From an uncultured Paracoccaceae bacterium (GTDB lineage: Bacteria > Pseudomonadota > Alphaproteobacteria > Rhodobacterales > Rhodobacteraceae), in contig CALFSV010000173.1 of the NCBI GenBank assembly GCA_937916485.1, forward strand, positions 20,810 to 84,809: a stretch of 64,000 bases of DNA, written 5' to 3'. This document shows, in pieces, positions 8,991 through 17,512 of this stretch. The notes under the pieces were generated by a model, which did no database searches, had not been told where the DNA came from, and saw nothing but the letters and a program-made list of their open reading frames with translations. The position numbers and the translations under genes were made by a program. Every line of letters begins with the position of its first letter. Position 1 is the first letter of the stretch.

Positions 8991-9081
8991 CGCGGCCCCA
9001 GATCAATCGGGCCCGACTGTGCGCAGCCAGCCGGACCCGAACCTTTCCACTTGCACGGCCCAACCGGCAAGCGAATACAGG

Positions 9082-10200
9082 CTACTTTTTAATCGCCAGC
9101 GCCGGGGCAAGAACGTCGATCCCAAGAGCCTTGCCGACAGCATCGTAGGTCAGCTGACCGGCGTGGACGTTCAGGCCAGCCAATAGGTGGGGATCATCCT
9201 CGCAGGCCTTGCGCCAACCCTTGTCCGCCAGCGCCAGCAGGAAAGGCAAAGTGGCGTTGCCCAGCGCGATGGTCGAGGTGCGGGCAACCGCCCCGGGCAT
9301 GTTGGCGACGCAGTAATGCATGATCCCGTCGACATCGTAGATCGGGTCCTGATGGGTCGTGGCGCGGCTTGTCTCAAAACAGCCCCCCTGGTCAATCGCC
9401 ACGTCGACGAGCACAGCCCCCGGCTTCAACTCTGCCAGTTGCGCCCGCGAGATCAGCTTGGGCGCAGCAGCCCCGGGGATCAGCACGGCCCCGATGATCA
9501 TGTCTGCCTGGCGAGCCAGCTCCATCGTGTTGCCGACGGTGGCGTAGCTGGTCTTGAAGGTGCCGCCAAACTGGTCATCCAACAGGCGCAGACGCGGCAG
9601 GGACCGGTCAAGCACGGTGACATCGGCCCCCATGCCTGCCGCGATCCGGGCCGCATGGGTGCCAACAACACCGCCGCCAATGACCACGACGCGGGCCGGG
9701 CCAACGCCCGGTACACCACCCATCAGGACACCCCGACCCCCATTGGCCTTTTGCAGGGTCCAGGCCCCAACCTGAGGCGCCAGCCGACCGGCGACCTCGG
9801 ACATAGGCGCAAGAAGGGGCAGGCCACCCCGGTCATCGGTCACAGTCTCATAGGCGATGCAGGTCGCCCCCGACGCAAGAAGGTCGTGGGTCTGCGCCGG
9901 ATCCGGTGCCAGATGGAGATATGTGAACAGAACCTGTCCCTCGCGCAGCATCTTGCGCTCAACCGCTTGGGGCTCTTTCACCTTGACGATCAGGTCAGCG
10001 GTGGCAAAGACGTCGGCGGCAGTGGGCGCGATCTTGGCGCCCGCTTCGACATAGTCAGCATCCGAGAACCCGGCCCCGACGCCGGCCTCGGTTTCCACCG
10101 TGACCAAATGGCCGTGTGCAACGGCCTCGCGGGCGGCATTGGGGGTCAGGCCAACACGAAATTCCTGTGGCTTAATCTCTTTCGGGCATCCGATATGCAT
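9082..10200 (-). CDS. ald: Alanine dehydrogenase
   Basis: Reversible NAD-dependent deamination of L-alanine to pyruvate and ammonia. Starting at [17 protein letters not shown] gives 372 residues, the standard size; AAATGGAGGACC stands just upstream. Family marks: the N-terminal substrate-binding R/K residues in [42 protein letters not shown] for NAD near residue 170, and [18 protein letters not shown]. The open frame continues upstream to 10272 with no homology. The divergent Lrp-type gene next to it is the expected activator. Confidence 0.97.
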   Translation of the reverse strand: MHIGCPKEIKPQEFRVGLTPNAAREAVAHGHLVTVETEAGVGAGFSDADYVEAGAKIAPTAADVFATADLIVKVKEPQAVERKMLREGQVLFTYLHLAPDPAQTHDLLASGATCIAYETVTDDRGGLPLLAPMSEVAGRLAPQVGAWTLQKANGGRGVLMGGVPGVGPARVVVIGGGVVGTHAARIAAGMGADVTVLDRSLPRLRLLDDQFGGTFKTSYATVGNTMELARQADMIIGAVLIPGAAAPKLISRAQLAELKPGAVLVDVAIDQGGCFETSRATTHQDPIYDVDGIMHYCVANMPGAVARTSTIALGNATLPFLLALADKGWRKACEDDPHLLAGLNVHAGQLTYDAVGKALGIDVLAPALAIKK

Positions 10201-10334
10201 TGTTTGGGGTCCTCCATTTGTTTGGTGGACTATCCTCGCGCTAGCACGCAATTGCTTGGACATTTGGGCCATGCTTTGCTAAAAGTTTCGCAGATTATTG
10301 CGCCTTAGGCCACTTTATTCGAAGAGATCTTCAC
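10201..10334. promoter_or_regulatory. Divergent ald / Lrp-type regulator control region
   Basis: 134-base gap between two divergent starts. It contains CGCAGATTATTGCG (10289-10302), an inverted repeat (CGCA/TGCG) of the AT-centred kind bound by Lrp/AsnC proteins, and a related CGCAATTGC at about 10248. Binding by the adjacent regulator is inferred from position; the site is not verified. No certain -35/-10 pair was found. Confidence 0.4.
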
Positions 10335-10796
10335 ATGTCTGATATCGACAGCATCGATCGCCGCATCCTGCAGGCCCTTCAGCGGGATGGACGCATATCG
10401 AACGCCCAATTGTCAGAAGAGGTGAACCTGTCCGCCTCGGCCTGCCATCGCAGGGTGCAGCGGCTTGAGAAGGAGGGGTGGATCAGCGGATATGTCGCCC
10501 TGCTCAACCCCCGCAAGATGGGACGGCCGACGACCGTCTTTGTCGAGATAACGCTGAGCGGGCAGGCCGACGAGGTCCTAGACGCGTTTGAAAAGGCGGT
10601 GGCGCGGGTTCCGGATGTGCTGGAATGTCATCTGATGGCGGGAACGGCCGACTACCTTCTCAAGGTCGTGGCCGGCGACACCGAGGACTTTGCCCGCATC
10701 CACCGACGCTACCTGGCCACCCTGCCCGGCGTCGCCCAGATGCAATCCAGCTTCGCGCTTCGGACGGTGCGCCAGACGACGGCGCTGCCTGTCTAA
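10335..10796 (+). CDS. Lrp/AsnC family transcriptional regulator (AldR/BkdR-like)
   Basis: 153 residues. N-terminal AsnC-type helix-turn-helix (DSIDRRILQALQRDGRISN, then LSEEVNLSASACHRRVQRLEKEGWI at about residues 28-52), followed by the C-terminal RAM ligand-binding/oligomerisation domain (VFVEITLSG, VLECHLMAGTADYLLKV). Divergently paired with ald, so it most likely controls alanine dehydrogenase in response to alanine or another amino acid. Ends before a palindromic repeat that separates it from the convergent ytoQ-like gene. Confidence 0.93.
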   Translation: MSDIDSIDRRILQALQRDGRISNAQLSEEVNLSASACHRRVQRLEKEGWISGYVALLNPRKMGRPTTVFVEITLSGQADEVLDAFEKAVARVPDVLECHLMAGTADYLLKVVAGDTEDFARIHRRYLATLPGVAQMQSSFALRTVRQTTALPV

Positions 10797-10825
10797 AGTA
10801 ACGGGACTGCCCTTGCGGACCCCAA

Positions 10826-10851
10826 GTAAGGTGGGTTCAAACCCACCTTAC
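10826..10851. repeat. 26-bp palindromic intergenic repeat, copy 2
   Basis: Perfect 11-bp arms GTAAGGTGGGT / ACCCACCTTAC around TCAA. Lies between the convergent Lrp-type gene and the YtoQ gene, whose TAA stop (10848-10850 on the minus strand) is part of the right arm. Confidence 0.93.
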
Positions 10852-11297
10852 CCAGGCAATGCACCCGTCAGCACATAACGCAGCACGGCCACGACCTGTG
10901 ACGGCTCTTCGGCCACGGCAAGGGCCGCTGCATCCACTTCTTTCAGGGCATGAGCGTGATCGGGGCCGTGCAGGATGATCAGCGATTTGCCCAGCGCCGC
11001 CGCGTAGCCTGCGTCGAACGCAGCATTCCACTGCTTGTACTGATCACCAAAGCGGACGACGACCACATCGGCGTCTGCAATCCCCTTGCGGGTGCGGATC
11101 GCATTAACCTGAGCACCCTTGTGATCATGCCAGAACTTGTTCGGCTCTGCCCCAAGGATGGCAACGCCGCAATCATCGCTGGCCGCATGGTCCGTCACCG
11201 GACCTGTAAAGGCGATATCCAGCCCCTTGGCCCCGTCTACGATCTGCTCGCGCCAGTCAGTGTGAATTTCACCCGAGAGATAAACTTTCAACGTCAT
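10848..11297 (-). CDS. YtoQ family protein (nucleoside deoxyribosyltransferase-like)
   Basis: 149 residues matching the YtoQ family: MTLKVYLSGEIHTDWREQI at the start, AILGAEPNKFWHDHKGAQVNAIRTRKGI in the middle and VVVRFGDQYKQWNAAFDAGYAAALGKSLI. The fold resembles nucleoside 2-deoxyribosyltransferases, but the biological substrate is unknown. The stop codon is supplied by a palindromic repeat, so the C-terminal residues may have changed when the repeat inserted. Downstream of pheT on the same strand but separated by another copy of the repeat. Confidence 0.85.
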   Translation of the reverse strand: MTLKVYLSGEIHTDWREQIVDGAKGLDIAFTGPVTDHAASDDCGVAILGAEPNKFWHDHKGAQVNAIRTRKGIADADVVVVRFGDQYKQWNAAFDAGYAAALGKSLIILHGPDHAHALKEVDAAALAVAEEPSQVVAVLRYVLTGALPG

Positions 11298-11325
11298 GCT
11301 GTCGCTCCTGTCCTGTCTTTATCGC

Positions 11326-11351
11326 GTAAGGTGGGTCAAGACCCACCTTAC
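11326..11351. repeat. 26-bp palindromic intergenic repeat, copy 3
   Basis: Perfect 11-bp arms around CAAG. Lies after the pheT stop (11365, minus strand) and before the YtoQ start (11297), so it could act as a pheT terminator-like hairpin, although no long T-run follows. Confidence 0.93.
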
Positions 11352-11364
11352 CTTGCCCCCGGCA

Positions 11365-13761
11365 TCAGCCCCGCAGTGCGCCGCCGGTGGCTTTTGTCAC
11401 CTTCTCAACGATCTTGGCACTCACGGCCTCGATCTCTGCCTCTTTCAACGTGGCCTCAACCGGCTGCAGTCGAACCGTCAGGGCCAGGGACTTTTTCCCC
11501 TCGCCAAGGCTGCCCCCAACAAATTCGTCGAAGACGCGAACATCCGTGATGAGGGCCTTGTCCGCACCCGCCGCTGCGTTCAACAGGGTCAAAGCCTCGA
11601 CCTTTTCATCGACCACGAAGGCAAAGTCCCGTTCAACCGCCTGCAGGTCGTTAGAAGCCAGGGCCGACCGGGTCGCGGATTTGGACTTGGCCACAGGTAC
11701 TTCGTCCGGCCAGATCGTGAAGGCCACCGCAGTGCCCTTGATCTCCATCTCGCGCAGAACCTTGGGATGCAATTCCCCAAAGACTCCCAGCACCTTTTTG
11801 GGGCCAAGGCATATCCTTCCATGCCGACCCGGATGCCACCAGCCTTCGGCACCGCGCAGGATCTGCACCTTGGCCGGCGCACCAACGGCAGCCAACACAG
11901 CCTCGGCATCGGCCTTGGCGTCAAACAGGTCCACCGCACGGCTTTCGCCATGCACATCCTTGGGCCCGGTCCGCCCGATCAGCAGTCCGCTGATCGCCAG
12001 ATGTTGTTCGCCCGGTTCGCCACCGTGGAACGCATGGCCCACCTCGAACAACGCCAGATCGGCAAACCCACGCGCCTGGTTGCGGGCTGCTGCCCGCAGA
12101 AGACCCGGCAAGAGCGAGGGGCGCATATGGCTCATGTCCGCAGAAATCGGATTTTCCAGCATCGTCGCATCATCACCGCCCCCAAAAAGGGCCGCAGCCG
12201 CCTGATCGATGAATGTGTAGGTCACACATTCATTATACCCAAGCGCAGCAGCCGTCCGCCGGGCCTGTCCGGCCCGAACCTGACCGCCGGTCAAGATGGC
12301 GGTCGGCACCCCGGCTGTCATCCGGGGCATCGGCTTGCCCACCAGCTTGGTCAATGACGCAACGCGGGCAACCTCTTCCACAAGGTCGGCAGAACCCTGC
12401 ACATCCGGCCGCCAGGACGGCACCTGTGCCATATCGCCGTCAAGGGCAAAGCCCAAAGCCGTCAGCGTCCGCCGCTGGTCGTCGGGGGTGATGGTCATGC
12501 CGACAAGGCTTTGCACCCTGTCTGTATCCAGCCGGTAGGCCCGCGACACATCCGGAACCGCACCAGCCATGATGACCTCTGACGCTTCGCCGCCTGCGTG
12601 ATCAACGATCATCCGCACTGCATGTTCCAACCCTTCCGGGGTAAAGGCCGGGTCGACCCCCCTCTCAAACCGGTAGCGGGCATCGGAATTGATCTTGAGA
12701 GCGCGACCCGTCATGGCAATCTGGATCGGGTCCCAATAGGCGCTTTCGACAAAGACATTCACCGTCTCGTCCGTGCACCCCGTTGCCGCACCGCCCATGA
12801 TACCGGCAATGCTTTCAGGCCCCTCATCGTCGGAAATCGCCATCATGCCGGACTGCAGGACGTAGGTCTTGTCGTCCAGCGCCACGATCTCTTCTCCGCC
12901 GCTGGCCCGGTGTACCCGTAGGTTGCCCGTCATCTTGTCCACGTCAAAGACGTGAAGCGGGCGGTTGCGGTCGTAGGTGAAAAAGTTGGTCACATCGACG
13001 AGAAAGCTGATCGGCCGCAGCCCGATCGCCCGCAGGATGTCCTGCAGCCAGTCCGGACTTGGACCGTTCTTGACCCCCCGGATCAGCCGCCCGCAAAACA
13101 CCGGGCAGCCATCAGCCGTGTCCGCATCGATGCTGACGGTAAGATCGGCCTTGAAACTGGCGGGCACGGGAACGACGTCGCGGGCCTTCAAAGTCCCCAG
13201 ACCTCGCGCGGCAAGGTCGCGCGCAATGCCCCGCACACCCAGGGCATCGGCCCGGTTCGGGGTGATGGCAATCTCGATCACCGGATCGACCTTGGCAGGA
13301 TCATTGACGGCGAGCCAATCGGTAAACCGGTCTCCCACCTCGCCCGAGGCCAGCTCGATGATGCCATCGTGCTCTTCGGACAACTCCATCTCGCGCTCGG
13401 AACACATCATGCCAAAGGACTCGATCCCCCGGATCTTGCCCACGCCGATAGTTGTGTCGATACCGGGCACGTAGGTTCCGGGTTTGGCCACCACCACCGT
13501 GATCCCCTGCCTTGCGTTGGGGGCGCCGCAGATGATCTGCAACTGCCCTTCATCCGTCATCACCTGACAGACCCGCAGCTTGTCGGCGTCAGGATGCTTT
13601 TCGGCGGAAATCACCTTGCCGATGGTGAAATCGGCAAGTTTCGCCCCAGGATTTTCAAGGCCCTCGACCTCAAGACCAAGGTCGGTGAGCGCCTCTGTAA
13701 TCTCGTCAACCGAGGCCGTTGTGTCGAGGTGATCTTTCAACCAGCTGAGCGTGAATTTCAT
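11365..13761 (-). CDS. pheT: Phenylalanine-tRNA ligase beta subunit
   Basis: 798-residue beta chain of the (alpha-beta)2 synthetase. Domains in order: N-terminal tRNA-binding OB fold (about residues 40-150, with KVISAEKHPDADKLRVCQV), B3/B4 editing region, B5 domain with the DQRRTLTALGF area, catalytic-like B6/B7 modules, and the C-terminal FDX-ACB anticodon-binding domain (DFAFVVDEKVEA to the end). Start MKFTLSWLKDHL is the family norm; seven extra upstream codons to 13782 are rejected. pheT is not adjacent to pheS here: about 1.5 kb with three small genes separates them. Confidence 0.97.
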   Translation of the reverse strand: MKFTLSWLKDHLDTTASVDEITEALTDLGLEVEGLENPGAKLADFTIGKVISAEKHPDADKLRVCQVMTDEGQLQIICGAPNARQGITVVVAKPGTYVPGIDTTIGVGKIRGIESFGMMCSEREMELSEEHDGIIELASGEVGDRFTDWLAVNDPAKVDPVIEIAITPNRADALGVRGIARDLAARGLGTLKARDVVPVPASFKADLTVSIDADTADGCPVFCGRLIRGVKNGPSPDWLQDILRAIGLRPISFLVDVTNFFTYDRNRPLHVFDVDKMTGNLRVHRASGGEEIVALDDKTYVLQSGMMAISDDEGPESIAGIMGGAATGCTDETVNVFVESAYWDPIQIAMTGRALKINSDARYRFERGVDPAFTPEGLEHAVRMIVDHAGGEASEVIMAGAVPDVSRAYRLDTDRVQSLVGMTITPDDQRRTLTALGFALDGDMAQVPSWRPDVQGSADLVEEVARVASLTKLVGKPMPRMTAGVPTAILTGGQVRAGQARRTAAALGYNECVTYTFIDQAAAALFGGGDDATMLENPISADMSHMRPSLLPGLLRAAARNQARGFADLALFEVGHAFHGGEPGEQHLAISGLLIGRTGPKDVHGESRAVDLFDAKADAEAVLAAVGAPAKVQILRGAEGWWHPGRHGRICLGPKKVLGVFGELHPKVLREMEIKGTAVAFTIWPDEVPVAKSKSATRSALASNDLQAVERDFAFVVDEKVEALTLLNAAAGADKALITDVRVFDEFVGGSLGEGKKSLALTVRLQPVEATLKEAEIEAVSAKIVEKVTKATGGALRG

Positions 13762-13949
13762 GGGTCCGTTTCCATCGTTCAAATCGGGGCATGTCGGTGC
13801 AGGGTCACCGCAGAGGCCGTTGCGCGCCTCTTATCCGATCTGGCGGGCAGGGGAAAGCAACCGGGGCAACTGTGCCGCAAATCTGCCTTAGCGGGGCCAT
13901 GACAGCCTGTCAGATCGACACGAGACATTTGATTTTCGGAGTTTTCGCC

Positions 13950-14216
13950 ATGCTGTCACGCGGCCCAATGATGATCATCGCGGCAATTTGCCTGATCGCA
14001 GGTCCAATCATCATGACCAAGCTGGATCCAAGCCTTTTGGGCGGCGACGGGGCGAGCACGGAAACGGCGACGAATGCATTCAGTGACATCCCGGCCCGAA
14101 TTCCCGCGCAGAGTGCGGCTGACAAGACTGCCGCACCCACACCCGCCGCGGCCCCTACCGCAGAGCGGCGCACAATGTCCGGTGGTGGGGCAGTTTTCGT
14201 CACGGCGCGGCAGTAG
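13950..14216 (+). CDS. Small membrane-anchored hypothetical protein
   Basis: 88 residues starting MLSRGPMMIIAAICLIAGPIIM, one N-terminal hydrophobic segment followed by an Ala/Pro/Thr-rich hydrophilic tail (AAPTPAAAPTAERRTMSGGG). CGGAG lies eight bases before the ATG at 13950, which I prefer over upstream Met codons at 13791 or 13899. Likely a single-spanning or uncleaved-signal membrane protein facing the periplasm. It is transcribed opposite to all surrounding translation genes. No function recognised. Confidence 0.6.
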   Translation: MLSRGPMMIIAAICLIAGPIIMTKLDPSLLGGDGASTETATNAFSDIPARIPAQSAADKTAAPTPAAAPTAERRTMSGGGAVFVTARQ

Positions 14217-14232
14217 CTCGGACCAGACACCG

Positions 14233-14267
14233 GATACGATCTCTGACTGCCTGAGATCGATTGTATC
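14233..14267. terminator. Imperfect hairpin between convergent genes
   Basis: GATAC-GATCTC pairs with GAGATC-(GATT)-GTATC around a short loop, between the ends of the 88-residue gene (14216) and the 67-residue gene (14271). There is no T-run, so it may only be a weak terminator. Confidence 0.4.
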
Positions 14268-14270
14268 AGA

Positions 14271-14474
14271 TCATCGATTCTGTCGTTCGACGGCCCGCAA
14301 CCAAAGGCCGACGCCAACCGCAGGCAAAAGGATGATTGCCCAGACCCCAGCGTTCAGCAGGGTCAGCCGCAGCTTGGCCTCGAATGGCTGGTCAGAAAAC
14401 CAAAGCCCGATGTGTCCGGCCACCACTAGGACCAGAACCAAACTCAGACCGATTTTGCGAAGCCGAGATGACAT
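14271..14474 (-). CDS. Small two-helix membrane protein
   Basis: 67 residues with two predicted membrane segments (IGLSLVLVLVVAGHIGLWF, about 8-26, and LLNAGVWAIILLPAVGVGLWL, about 39-59), separated by a short charged loop EAKLRL, and a basic C-terminus. Lies ten bases downstream of the glutamine amidotransferase gene in the pheS-amidotransferase direction, so it is probably the last gene of that unit. Homologues beside pheS/pheT in related genomes are sometimes mislabelled as a synthetase subunit; nothing in this protein supports that. Function unknown. Confidence 0.65.
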   Translation of the reverse strand: MSSRLRKIGLSLVLVLVVAGHIGLWFSDQPFEAKLRLTLLNAGVWAIILLPAVGVGLWLRAVERQNR

Positions 14475-14483
14475 GAGGCGGAT

Positions 14484-15308
14484 CTAGCGCAATTCCGGCG
14501 CGCGCCAACCGAAACAACTGGGACGACCCGCCCTGATCCGATCGATGTGCGTCAGCCAGTTGCGCAATTCAGTCATCCGCCTGGCTGGGGCAAGCTCGGC
14601 CCGCGTTGTGCCCCAGCGCCCTGCTGCCGCATCGTTCGTTTCGGCCAGGTCCAGATCGTTGTTTGACGCATCCTCGCCCAGCCCCCGCGCCATCATGGTC
14701 TGTGCCACGTCAGAGGGTCGATATTCGGGGTGGTATTGGGTGCCCCAGAACGACACGCCACCGTGGTCGTATGCCATCGCCTGCACGGTCGTATGGGGAT
14801 TGCTGGCCAAAAGGACCGCCCCCTCGGGTAGGCGGGTCACTTCGTCCCGGTGGATGCACGGAACCGCAAAAGCGGCCGACCGACCGGCCATCATCGGGTG
14901 GGCCCGTCCGGCGCTGGTCAGTTGCACGTCACGTGCCAATCCCAATTCATAGCCATTGGGCGCATGACCGACCGCCCCGCCAAGAACGACTGCCGCAAGG
15001 TTCAGGCCATTACACGACCCATAGGCAGGCACGCCTTTGTTGAAGGCTGCTTCCATCACCCGTATCAAAGGGGCGGCACGTGGGTCATCTGTCGACCAGT
15101 CCTCGCCCGATCCGGTAAAGACAATGCCGTCCGCGCCCTCAAGCGGGGCAGTCTCGCCTTCGTAGGGGCGCACGATGTCGATACTGAGTGCGGGATCAAT
15201 TTCCGCCAGCGCCGCTGCAAATTGCGGGCCCAAAGGGATGGCGCCTCTTGCCAAGATCTTGCTGCTGGTCGCCGCCGTGTTCGATTCAACGACAACCAGG
15301 CGAAGCAT
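14484..15308 (-). CDS. Class I glutamine amidotransferase-like protein
   Basis: 274 residues with a GATase class-I fold. The nucleophile elbow GSCNGLN (Cys near residue 98) and the QYHPEYRPSD motif with the catalytic His near 197 are intact, and DGIVFTGSGEDW forms the oxyanion region, so it should hydrolyse glutamine or gamma-glutamyl compounds. Related to the GMP-synthase-like amidotransferases that act without a synthetase domain. ATG at 15308 has GGTGG upstream; a GTG at 15323 would overlap pheS by ten bases. Directly downstream of pheS; substrate unknown. Confidence 0.85.
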   Translation of the reverse strand: MLRLVVVESNTAATSSKILARGAIPLGPQFAAALAEIDPALSIDIVRPYEGETAPLEGADGIVFTGSGEDWSTDDPRAAPLIRVMEAAFNKGVPAYGSCNGLNLAAVVLGGAVGHAPNGYELGLARDVQLTSAGRAHPMMAGRSAAFAVPCIHRDEVTRLPEGAVLLASNPHTTVQAMAYDHGGVSFWGTQYHPEYRPSDVAQTMMARGLGEDASNNDLDLAETNDAAAGRWGTTRAELAPARRMTELRNWLTHIDRIRAGRPSCFGWRAPELR

Positions 15309-15312
15309 GGTG

Positions 15313-16377
15313 TCAGATACCACCGTGCAGGGTTGGCACCTTCAGGGCGCTAAATCCGTAGTGGCGCAGCCAGCGCAGGTCGCTGTCGAAGAAGGCGCGC
15401 AGATCAGGGATGCCGTACTTCAGCATCGCCATACGGTCGATCCCCATACCAAAGGCAAAGCCTTGCCATTGGTCCGGGTCGACACCAGCGGCGGACAGGA
15501 CCTTGGGATGGACCATGCCCGACCCCAGCACCTCAAGCCAGCCGTCACCCTCGCCCACACGCACCTGACCATCGACCCAAGAACACTGCACATCGACTTC
15601 GGCCGAGGGTTCGGTGAAGGGAAAGTGCGACGCGCGGAACCGGGTTTTGACGGTTGTGCCGAAAAACGCGGTAAAGAACTCTTCCAGAACCCATTTCAGG
15701 TTCGCCATCGAGATGTCCTTGTCGATGGCGAGGCCCTCGATCTGATTGAACATCGGAGTATGGGTCTGGTCGTAGTCGGCGCGATAGACCCGGCCGGGGC
15801 AGATGATGCGAATGGGGGCGCCCTGCGCCTCCATCGACCGGATCTGGACGGGCGAGGTATGGGTGCGCAGCACATGCGGCGGGCGGTTATCGCCCGGGGC
15901 GCGGTGCGTGTAAAAAGTGTCCATCTCGGCCCGCGCTGGGTGGTGGCCGGGAATGTTCAAGGCATCAAAGTTGTACCAGTCGCTTTCGATCTGAGGGCCC
16001 TCGGCCACGGCAAAGCCCATGTCGGCAAAGATGGCCGTCACTTCCTCGGTCACCTGGCTGATCGGGTGGATCGTCCCGGCAGGACGAGCGCGGCCCGGCA
16101 AAGTCACATCCATCCATTCGGATTTCAGACGCTCATCCAGGGCGGCATCGGCCAGGCCCATCTTGCGGGCAGCCAGCGCGCTGTTGATCTCGTCCTTTAG
16201 GGCATTCAGGGCGGGGCCGGCGGTCTGCCGTTCTTCAGGGCTCATCTTGCCCAGTTCGCGCATCTTCAGGCTGATCTCACCCTTCTTGCCCAGTGCTGCA
16301 ATGCGCACGTCTTCCAACGCGGCCTCGTCAGCGGCATTCGCGATCTGGCTGAGGTATTGATGCTTGAGGTCGTCCAT
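15313..16377 (-). CDS. pheS: Phenylalanine-tRNA ligase alpha subunit
   Basis: 354-residue alpha chain carrying the class-II synthetase active site. N-terminal coiled-coil ([23 protein letters not shown]), then motif 2-like [20 protein letters not shown], GxGxG-like [12 protein letters not shown], and motif 3 [31 protein letters not shown] is the usual start; the open frame to 16506 crosses the rplT terminator and is discarded. First gene of a pheS - amidotransferase - small membrane protein unit. Confidence 0.97.
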   Translation of the reverse strand: MDDLKHQYLSQIANAADEAALEDVRIAALGKKGEISLKMRELGKMSPEERQTAGPALNALKDEINSALAARKMGLADAALDERLKSEWMDVTLPGRARPAGTIHPISQVTEEVTAIFADMGFAVAEGPQIESDWYNFDALNIPGHHPARAEMDTFYTHRAPGDNRPPHVLRTHTSPVQIRSMEAQGAPIRIICPGRVYRADYDQTHTPMFNQIEGLAIDKDISMANLKWVLEEFFTAFFGTTVKTRFRASHFPFTEPSAEVDVQCSWVDGQVRVGEGDGWLEVLGSGMVHPKVLSAAGVDPDQWQGFAFGMGIDRMAMLKYGIPDLRAFFDSDLRWLRHYGFSALKVPTLHGGI

Positions 16378-16470
16378 AGGTGGGCTCCGGCGTCTGATGA
16401 GGTCCGATAGCGCGGCGGGCGACGGGGTGCAAGTCGGGCGGATGGCGATGGCCTGGGTCAGGGGCAAAAT

Positions 16471-16502
16471 GAAAAAGGGCCGCACCCTGAGGCACGGCCC
16501 TT
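16471..16502 (-). terminator. Intrinsic terminator of rpmI-rplT
   Basis: On the minus strand AAGGGCCG pairs with CGGCCCTT around a 12-base loop, followed by TTTTTC. Located 24 bases after the rplT stop; it separates the ribosomal-protein unit from pheS. Confidence 0.85.
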
Positions 16503-16525
16503 CCAATCATTGCGATCCGGTCAGA

Positions 16526-16891
16526 TCAGGCGGGCAGAGCCGCCTTTGCGCGGCCTACGATGGCGTTAAACGCCTCGGGCTCGTTCACGGCCAGATCGGC
16601 CAGAACCTTGCGGTCAACCTCGATGCCGGCGAGCGACAGGCCGTTGATGAAGCGCGAATAGGTCATCGATTCATCAAATGCCCGGACGCCTGCGTTGATC
16701 CGCTGGATCCACAGGGCGCGGAAGTTCCGCTTGCGGACCTTCCGGTCGCGGGTGGCGTATTGGTTGGCCTTGTCGACCGCCTGCTTGGCCACCTTAAAGG
16801 TGCGCGAGCGCCGGTCGTAATAACCTTTTGCCGCATCAAGAATTTTCTTGTGACGACGATGAGTGACGGTACCGCCTTTGGTGCGTGACAT
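16526..16891 (-). CDS. rplT: 50S ribosomal protein L20
   Basis: 121-residue basic protein, full length, beginning [29 protein letters not shown] as in the family. L20 is needed for early 50S assembly and often represses its own operon by binding the leader. It follows rpmI by 14 bases and is terminated by the hairpin at 16471-16502. infC, which precedes these genes in many bacteria, is absent here. Confidence 0.98.
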   Translation of the reverse strand: MSRTKGGTVTHRRHKKILDAAKGYYDRRSRTFKVAKQAVDKANQYATRDRKVRKRNFRALWIQRINAGVRAFDESMTYSRFINGLSLAGIEVDRKVLADLAVNEPEAFNAIVGRAKAALPA

Positions 16892-16905
16892 GGTTCAGGT
16901 CCTCC

Positions 16906-17106
16906 TTAGCGCGCGTAGGGCATCATGGGCTTCAGGATGCTTTCATCCTGCTTGCTCAGAACGGTGGTTCCGCGCGCGTCGCGGATGAACTTGGTTGTCC
17001 GCTTGATCATGCCGTGGCGCTTACCTGCCTGGCCGGCCTTGATCCGGCCAGAGGCCGTCACCTTGAATCGCTTTTTGCAGCTCGACTTGGTCTTCATTTT
17101 GGGCAT
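16906..17106 (-). CDS. rpmI: 50S ribosomal protein L35
   Basis: 66 residues, [23 protein letters not shown]..., complete L35. It leads the two-gene rpmI-rplT unit. The 145 bases upstream, to the small membrane protein gene, are the only place for its promoter and any L20-binding leader; I could not confirm a leader fold by eye. Confidence 0.98.
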   Translation of the reverse strand: MPKMKTKSSCKKRFKVTASGRIKAGQAGKRHGMIKRTTKFIRDARGTTVLSKQDESILKPMMPYAR

Positions 17107-17251
17107 TTACAGCTCCTCTGTTCAGAGTGTTAGGACGCACGACTCGGCATGCCACTTCTGGCCGGACGCGCGGTAGGAAGGCGCCGTATAGGGCGGGACA
17201 TGAGGAAACGCAAGCCTTGAGATGGCGGGCATGACGCTGGGGATGGCCTGC

Positions 17252-17476
17252 CTAGTTGATGACTTTGGACACGACCCTGGAAAATACGTCGGGGACTTCA
17301 GCGAAGGAGTATCCGTTAGGCTTTTGATAGCTCGCCAAAGCGATCAGTCCTCCACCAACCATGATCAGGATCATGGCCGCGCGGGGGGCGCGACCATCGC
17401 TGATTGCTCCAAAAATCGACGGAACTGTCAGCACGAGAAGGATTGTGCCGACGACGAACATAACATCGGTATCCAA
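17252..17476 (-). CDS. Small membrane protein with TTG start
   Basis: 74 residues. An AGGAGGTG ribosome-binding site stands seven bases before a TTG codon at 17476, so I use TTG rather than the weakly placed ATG at 17461. Two hydrophobic segments (MFVVGTILLVLTVPSIFGAI, and MILIMVGGGLIALASY) are followed by a soluble tail NGYSFAEVPDVFSRVVSKV. It sits 36 bases downstream of pyk on the same strand and is likely cotranscribed. Similar proteins next to pyk and rpmI are conserved in Rhodobacteraceae; function unknown. Confidence 0.72.
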   Translation of the reverse strand: MDTDVMFVVGTILLVLTVPSIFGAISDGRAPRAAMILIMVGGGLIALASYQKPNGYSFAEVPDVFSRVVSKVIN

Positions 17477-17512
17477 AAGACACCTCCTGTTCACTCACCT
17501 CTATAATCAACC

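Noticed and set aside
9187..10308. 373-codon open frame antisense to alanine dehydrogenase
   Set aside because: The sense gene is certain; the antisense product lacks any family pattern, a usual effect of high GC at third positions.
10826..10851. GGTTCAAACC inside the palindrome looks like a tRNA T-arm
   Set aside because: No acceptor, D or anticodon arm around it, and the other seven copies have different centres.
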